Origin: Deltaproteobacteria bacterium
Lineage (GTDB): Bacteria > Myxococcota_A > Polyangia > Haliangiales > Haliangiaceae
Direction: 5' to 3'
DNA: 7,724 nucleotides
Assembly (NCBI GenBank): GCA_013813945.1
Contig: JACCQV010000819.1
Coordinates: 1 to 7,724 of the forward strand
Part shown: positions 6,201 through 7,724 of the stretch, piece after piece
How positions within the stretch are numbered: the first letter of the stretch is position 1
Layout of the letters: every line of letters starts with the position of its first letter
Notes under the pieces: generated by a model
What the model saw: the letters and a program-made list of their open reading frames with translations, nothing else
What the model was told of the DNA's origin: nothing
Databases searched by the model: none
Translations under genes and position numbers: made by a program

Positions 6201-6988
6201 TCCGCACCGCGGAGGACTGGACCGCGCTCGCAACCGCCGCGAGCCGCGCCGACAACGACGCTGTCACCGTCGAGGCGGGCCGGCGCGCCGTCACTCTCGG
6301 TGCCAAGGATCCCGCACTCCTCGTGATGCTCGCGACCAGCCTGTACCGGACCGGCGAGTTCGTCGAATGCGAGCAGCTGGCCAAACAGCTCATCGCCGAC
6401 AGCGCTGCGCGCGATGCGCGGGTTGCCGGATTGCACGCGATGGCGCGCGCGCTCGCCGGTCAGGGCCGTCACGTCGATGCGCATCCCTATGCGAAGGCAG
6501 CAGCCGAGCTCGCGCCCAACGGCCACCTCGCGGCGGAGCTGATCGAGACGATGGACCGCATCGTCGCGCAGCAAGATCCGCCGGTGCGGCCCAGCATCGA
6601 GATGTCGATGGAGCGGCGTGCGTGTGTCGACCTCGAGAGCGGCAAGTTCGACGAGCTGTCGCCCGCGATCTCGAGCCCCTCGTGGGGTGTCGCGCGCGTC
6701 GCGCTTGCCGCGTGCGAGTTCCGCAAGGATGACGAGAGCGGCATCCCCGTCGCGCCGCGCGCGCTCGAGGCTGCGGTCGCGATGCTGACCCGCACCGAGG
6801 GTACGACCCACCCGGAGGCCACGCTCGCGCGGGTTCGCGCGCTGCGGATCCGCGACAATGCGTTCATCCAGATCGATCCCCCGCCGCCACTGGGGCTGCG
6901 CTACTCGATCGAGGAGTTTGATCGCGCGTATGCCGAGCGCGATCGCCGTCCCCATCGCCCGAGCGCGGTGATGAGCTTCGCGCGCTAG
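3248..6988 (+). CDS. Giant TPR-repeat protein with an unrecognised N-terminal domain
   Basis: A 1246-residue, probably cytoplasmic protein with no signal peptide or membrane segment. Residues 1-150 form a compact domain I do not recognise. It has PYLARLISLLVYDQLVRH (28-45), then a beta-like RHEVLFFELALD (86-97) and GSVEEWGSTPDLALSQQLGQ (113-132). From about 185 to 580 there are degenerate TPR-like helix pairs, e.g. LLIAFAHLDVGRIAEAIELA (375-394) and AKALILTGDLDEALDQI (502-518). Residues 610-800 look helical but less TPR-like. TPR units are clear again at 895-1095, e.g. AIEHLRWAAATEPGNAQRA and AMARALAGQGRHVDAHPYAKAAAELAPN. The tail from about 1111 is unlike the repeats and carries a PPPP run at 1211-1214. 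ATG at 3248 is the first normal start after the previous stop, 49 bases on. No good Shine-Dalgarno is seen; GTG at 3302 is an alternative. No enzymatic motif is visible, so a scaffold or regulatory role is inferred. Confidence 0.85.
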   Translation: MGPLPYPHRATFLASTLHVPGELDGAKPYLARLISLLVYDQLVRHRVVTLGDHDDERLVDEQGALLDARHPQVEDSIDWFFRVSRRHEVLFFELALDPRRASAPILRSRRPYGSVEEWGSTPDLALSQQLGQCLAGWLTTRRLPLIPGFPQFTAEDLRTAAERLAKLDGLLRQGSVLGQLGALSQPTPRLAIPFLRVLAELAREDARMLDGAILRLDPTHPVARRNRYVAGLLSGDTERRAILPLVEEAAMYAKPHLSIWGEPFAQQRVLENMGVRHQGIAASLMPANPYACHNYSLQLADHSRKEESYRWADRATVAAPQFGAAHLDCVRRLRQVGRPGQAFAEAQYRCREILDRSASGKLASADWQAPHHAALLIAFAHLDVGRIAEAIELADDAMSRLPDDAPTQEAFSWARKRIAHWKSDAGLLARSYAWEGHHRGDPGRVIAGLTRGRITDDEDAGMLMEALTATGRFDHAQIAYWQLAGLDGTGVLGDGKARLVAAKALILTGDLDEALDQIQIVQLRRGQSRFEAEINRVLRLAATRPASEWERVIERRLERGAIRLAQQAARDLADFVPGLDSLIVARALGERTRLVLDPLLIADLVSAMPAAESTSSAILGRLSFPKDDTLRAADQLAQEWWSVLVPPARDRDAHAAGAMLALGVSLANYFVAASGPPSPIAGAYRHIATEALHLVRRSRYQIEAGAIQALLRIFDSLGGAPEWLLDTWLVRIERCLDLEAEHGAYLDGMITGMPVVQRLLRGDERIGWELRLAHDLAVDPTQYEPAAMLFARCARAVEAGSVPLAWSEAAAAGAPTQAALDVHWVAALSNPTSCAAPWLRVANGLFVSKRPLDGFHAACHALTSATVQERAPALESLAVNWQALGIQTPLDGSAAFDAGLLAASEDRLDLAIEHLRWAAATEPGNAQRAQSLAVALGRTGRGLEAIRILSRHERIDAPRLIGRVLLDSGRDVDAVPILRYASRRFRTAEDWTALATAASRADNDAVTVEAGRRAVTLGAKDPALLVMLATSLYRTGEFVECEQLAKQLIADSAARDARVAGLHAMARALAGQGRHVDAHPYAKAAAELAPNGHLAAELIETMDRIVAQQDPPVRPSIEMSMERRACVDLESGKFDELSPAISSPSWGVARVALAACEFRKDDESGIPVAPRALEAAVAMLTRTEGTTHPEATLARVRALRIRDNAFIQIDPPPPLGLRYSIEEFDRAYAERDRRPHRPSAVMSFAR

Positions 6989-6989
6989 C

Positions 6990-6994
6990 AGGGA
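6990..6994 (+). promoter_or_regulatory. Ribosome binding site of pyrD
   Basis: AGGGA with nine bases before the ATG at 7004, inside the 15-base gap after the giant TPR gene. The short gap suggests pyrD is read from the same message, although a promoter inside the end of the upstream gene cannot be excluded. Confidence 0.5.
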
Positions 6995-7003
6995 CGCTCG
7001 GGG

Positions 7004-7724
7004 ATGTACCGCTTCCTGTACTGGCTCGTGCTGCAGCGGCTCCCCGCCGAAGGCACGCACCGCGTCTCGTTCGCCCTCCTGCGTGCGCTCGTCGCGATTC
7101 CCGGCATGGGAGCCCTGGTGCGCTGGATGTTCGCGGTTCGCGCGCCCGAGCTGCGCGTCCGCGCGTTCGGACGCGAGCTACCCGGTCCCCTCGGCCTGGC
7201 CGCTGGCTTCGACAAGGACGCCAAGGGCGTCGGCGCGCTGCTCGCGCTGGGCTTCGGCTTCGTCGAGATCGGCACCGTCACCGCCGAAGCGCAACCAGGA
7301 AATCCCAGGCCGCGAATGTTCCGGTTGCCGCGCGATCGCGCCCTGATCAACCGGCTCGGCTTCAACAACGACGGCGCCACCGCTGCCGCGCGCCGCCTCG
7401 CACATCGGCCACCCGGAACCGTCGGCGTCAACATCGGCAAGACCAAGCGAGTCGCCGAAGCGGAGGCGCTCGCCGACTTCACGGCCAGCGCCGAGCGGCT
7501 CGCTCCCCTCGCGGACTACCTCGTCGTCAACGTCAGCTCGCCGAACACGCCGGGGCTGCGCGATCTCCAGGCGGTCGACAAGCTGCGCCCGCTGCTCGAG
7601 GCGGTGCGCGCGGCGTGCGATCTCGCGTCGCCGATGCGGCGCGTGCCGCTGGTCGTCAAGATCGCGCCGGATCTCGCGGATGCCGACGTCGACGCCGTCG
7701 CCGACCTCGCGCTCGCGCTCGGGC
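7004..7724 (+). CDS. pyrD: Dihydroorotate dehydrogenase (quinone), class 2 (5' part, runs off right edge)
   Basis: PyrD oxidises dihydroorotate to orotate in pyrimidine synthesis. It uses FMN and passes electrons to membrane quinone. The first 240 codons are visible, against about 336 residues in the E. coli enzyme. The N-terminal helices [20 protein letters not shown] are the quinone-tunnel, membrane-associating extension that marks class 2. Landmarks are [12 protein letters not shown] (62-73, substrate-binding K71), [19 protein letters not shown] (86-104), LINRLGFNN (114-122), VGVNIGK (140-146), [13 protein letters not shown] (174-186, catalytic base S179, equivalent to E. coli S175) and VVKIAPDL (217-224, FMN-contact K219). 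All key residues in the visible part are present, so an active enzyme is expected. The remaining part of the barrel lies beyond the window. Identity is essentially certain. Confidence 0.97.
   Translation, partial: MYRFLYWLVLQRLPAEGTHRVSFALLRALVAIPGMGALVRWMFAVRAPELRVRAFGRELPGPLGLAAGFDKDAKGVGALLALGFGFVEIGTVTAEAQPGNPRPRMFRLPRDRALINRLGFNNDGATAAARRLAHRPPGTVGVNIGKTKRVAEAEALADFTASAERLAPLADYLVVNVSSPNTPGLRDLQAVDKLRPLLEAVRAACDLASPMRRVPLVVKIAPDLADADVDAVADLALALG

Overview
The DNA is very GC-rich, with strong G/C bias at third codon positions and long spurious antisense frames. This fits a member of the Myxococcota, and a Polyangia/Haliangiales-type genome is my best guess. The main clues are a lipoprotein whose lipidated cysteine is followed by a G/D-rich linker (CGGDDG...), DUF4331-type secreted proteins and a giant TPR protein. 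This placement is inferred from style and not from any marker gene.

Layout: a minus-strand gene for a small RNA-recognition-motif (RRM) protein runs off the left edge (1-214). A 190-base divergent intergenic region (215-404) follows and holds the only obvious control DNA in the window. From 405 to the right edge five plus-strand genes follow closely. They are a secreted DUF4331-like N-terminal half (405-1172), a DUF4331-like C-terminal half made as a lipoprotein (1172-1894), a TPR lipoprotein (1918-3198), a 1246-residue TPR protein without a signal peptide (3248-6988), and the start of class 2 dihydroorotate dehydrogenase, pyrD (7004 to the edge). Gaps are -1, 23, 49 and 15 bases. I see no convincing terminator between them, so all or part of the run could be one transcript.

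How they may work together: the first three products all carry export signals and form the most coherent unit. What is normally one DUF4331 polypeptide appears here as two separately exported chains, one soluble and one lipid-anchored. They are encoded by overlapping genes, and a membrane-anchored TPR protein follows that could act as a docking partner. The large TPR protein looks cytoplasmic and has an N-terminal domain I do not recognise. pyrD is a housekeeping pyrimidine gene, and I see no functional tie to the rest beyond position.

The most interesting point is the apparent gene split in the DUF4331 family. Second is the compact set of promoter/operator-like signals just before it. No CRISPR array, insertion sequence, tRNA or rRNA is visible.
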